From: a bacterium | GTDB lineage: Bacteria; Krumholzibacteriota; Krumholzibacteria; LZORAL124-64-63 | Length of the DNA stretch: 8,236 nucleotides | Direction: 5' to 3' | Assembly: GCA_003646045.1 (NCBI GenBank) | Contig: QNDV01000079.1 | Location: 1-8,236 of the forward strand | Part shown: positions 7,054 to 8,236 of the stretch, piece after piece | How positions within the stretch are numbered: position 1 is the first letter of the stretch | How the letters are laid out: every line of letters starts with the position of its first letter | Program-made: the position numbers and the translations under genes | Notes under the pieces: model-generated | The model's database searches: none | What the model saw: the letters and a program-made list of their open reading frames with translations, nothing else | Told to the model about the DNA's origin: nothing

Positions 7054-8236
7054 GTGGCGCAGAAGAAATTCGACAAGGTACTGGTGGCCAATCGCGGCGA
7101 AATCGCGGTACGCATCATCCAGGGACTGAAGGAAATGGGCCTGGGCACGGTGGCCGTCCATTCGGACGTGGATCGTACCGCCCTGCACGTGCTGATGGCC
7201 GACGAAGCGGTGCGGATCGGCCCGGCGCCCGCTGCCGAAAGCTACCTGCGGGGCGAGCGCGTCATCGAGGCGGCCCTGCGCACCGGTGCCGGCGCCATCC
7301 ACCCCGGTTATGGCTTCCTGTCGGAGAACGGTCCCTTCGCGCGGGCGGTGGAGGAGGCCGGGCTGGTCTTCATCGGCCCCACCGCCGAAACCATGGAAGT
7401 CATGGGTGACAAGCTGTCCGCCCGGCGGCACATGATCAAGGCCGGCGTACCGGTGGTCCCGGGCACCGAGGAAGCAGTGACCGACCCCGACGAGGCTGTT
7501 CGTATCGCGGCAACCATCGGGTATCCGGTCCTGCTCAAGGCCTCGGCCGGCGGTGGCGGCAAGGGTATGCGGATCGTGCGCGCGGCCGACGAAATGCCCG
7601 CTGCCCTGCGCCAGACCAAGGGCGAGGCCGGTGCCAGTTTTGCCAACGACGCCGTTTTTCTCGAGAAGTACATCGAGAACCCGAAGCACATCGAGGTGCA
7701 GATACTTGGCGACGGCACGGGCAAGGCCATCCATGTTTTCGAGCGGGAGTGCTCGGTGCAGCGGCGTCACCAGAAGGTGATCGAGGAAAGCCCCTCCCCC
7801 TCCCTGACACCCGAACTGCGCGGGGAGATCTGCGAAGCGGCGGTGCAAACCGCCAAAGCCGTGAACTACCGGGGTGCCGGTACGGTGGAATTCATTCTCG
7901 CTCCGGACGGCACGTTCTACTTCCTGGAGATGAATACGCGCCTGCAGGTGGAACATCCGGTCACCGAAATGGTCACGGCCACGGATCTGGTCCGGGCCAT
8001 GGTCCTGATCGCCCAGGGCGAGGGTCTCTGCTATCGCCAGGAGGATCTGGTACAACGGGGCTGGTCCCTGGAGTTCCGTCTCTACGCCGAGGACCCGGCC
8101 CGGGGGTTTGCCCCGAGCATCGGCCATATCGAATCAATGGTGGTCCCCCAGGGGCCCGGTGTGAGGCTCGACACGGGAGTGTACGAGGGTTCGGACGTGC
8201 CCATCCACTACGACCCCATGCTGGCCAAGCTCGTCA
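7054..8236 (+). CDS. Acyl-CoA (propionyl-CoA) carboxylase biotin carboxylase subunit, 3' end cut by window edge
   Basis: The first 394 codons encode a biotin carboxylase, which uses ATP and bicarbonate to carboxylate biotin on a carrier protein. Seen: VANRGEIAVRI (11-21) and HPGYGFLSEN (83-92) in the N-terminal domain; Lys120; the ATP-grasp loop KASAGGGGKGM (162-172); EKYIENPKHIEVQ (204-216); ECSVQRRHQK (232-241); the metal-binding glutamates Glu280 and Glu292; MNTRLQVEHPVTE (293-305) with Arg296; and FRLYAEDP (341-348) with Arg342. These correspond to E. coli AccC Lys116, Lys159, Lys238, Glu276, Glu288, Arg292 and Arg338, so the active site looks complete. GTG start, preceded by AGGAG overlapping the pccB stop codon with a 6-nt spacer. 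Whether the protein ends near 450-510 residues or continues into a fused biotin-carrier domain (PccA type) lies outside the window. Confidence 0.95.
   Translation, partial: MAQKKFDKVLVANRGEIAVRIIQGLKEMGLGTVAVHSDVDRTALHVLMADEAVRIGPAPAAESYLRGERVIEAALRTGAGAIHPGYGFLSENGPFARAVEEAGLVFIGPTAETMEVMGDKLSARRHMIKAGVPVVPGTEEAVTDPDEAVRIAATIGYPVLLKASAGGGGKGMRIVRAADEMPAALRQTKGEAGASFANDAVFLEKYIENPKHIEVQILGDGTGKAIHVFERECSVQRRHQKVIEESPSPSLTPELRGEICEAAVQTAKAVNYRGAGTVEFILAPDGTFYFLEMNTRLQVEHPVTEMVTATDLVRAMVLIAQGEGLCYRQEDLVQRGWSLEFRLYAEDPARGFAPSIGHIESMVVPQGPGVRLDTGVYEGSDVPIHYDPMLAKLV

Overview
The window is high-GC, gene-dense bacterial DNA. It carries eight protein genes: six complete, and one cut by each edge. 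I see no RNA gene, mobile element or CRISPR array. The content suggests a Gram-negative-type bacterium with ferredoxin-linked (anaerobic or facultative) metabolism. The secreted OB-fold protein and general gene style remind me of uncultured FCB-type phyla such as Eisenbacteria or Krumholzibacteriota. That placement is an impression, not something shown by the sequence.

Left part, minus strand (1-2735). An operon encodes a multi-subunit 2-oxoacid:ferredoxin oxidoreductase in the order small 2x[4Fe-4S] ferredoxin subunit, alpha subunit (VorB/KorA type), TPP-binding beta subunit. The beta gene runs off the left edge, and a gamma subunit is expected beyond it. The alpha and beta genes overlap by ATGA. 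Upstream, on the same strand, is a complete enoyl-CoA hydratase with both catalytic glutamates. The 139-nt gap between them holds a candidate -10, a 24-nt dyad covering the predicted transcription start, and a 9-bp direct repeat further upstream.

Middle, plus strand (2736-5314). A 329-nt divergent intergenic region leads to a 235-aa Sec-secreted protein with two OB-fold-like segments (YhcR/ExeM nuclease-associated type) but no nuclease domain. A perfect 13-bp hairpin follows it. Next comes a membrane-anchored hybrid histidine kinase/receiver protein with no recognisable sensor domain and an off-consensus H-box (H-N instead of H-D/E).

Right part, plus strand (5488-8236). A carboxyltransferase of the propionyl-CoA carboxylase beta type is followed 9 nt later by a biotin carboxylase subunit that runs off the right edge.

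Read together, the metabolic genes fit catabolism of branched-chain amino acids or fatty acids. The ferredoxin oxidoreductase turns branched 2-oxoacids into acyl-CoAs, the hydratase acts on enoyl-CoAs, and the carboxylase takes propionyl-CoA to methylmalonyl-CoA. This link is inferred from families and proximity. The secreted protein and the kinase have no evident place in that pathway. Nothing here is clearly a new defence or mobile system; the most unusual items are the kinase, the secreted protein and the control region of the oxidoreductase operon.
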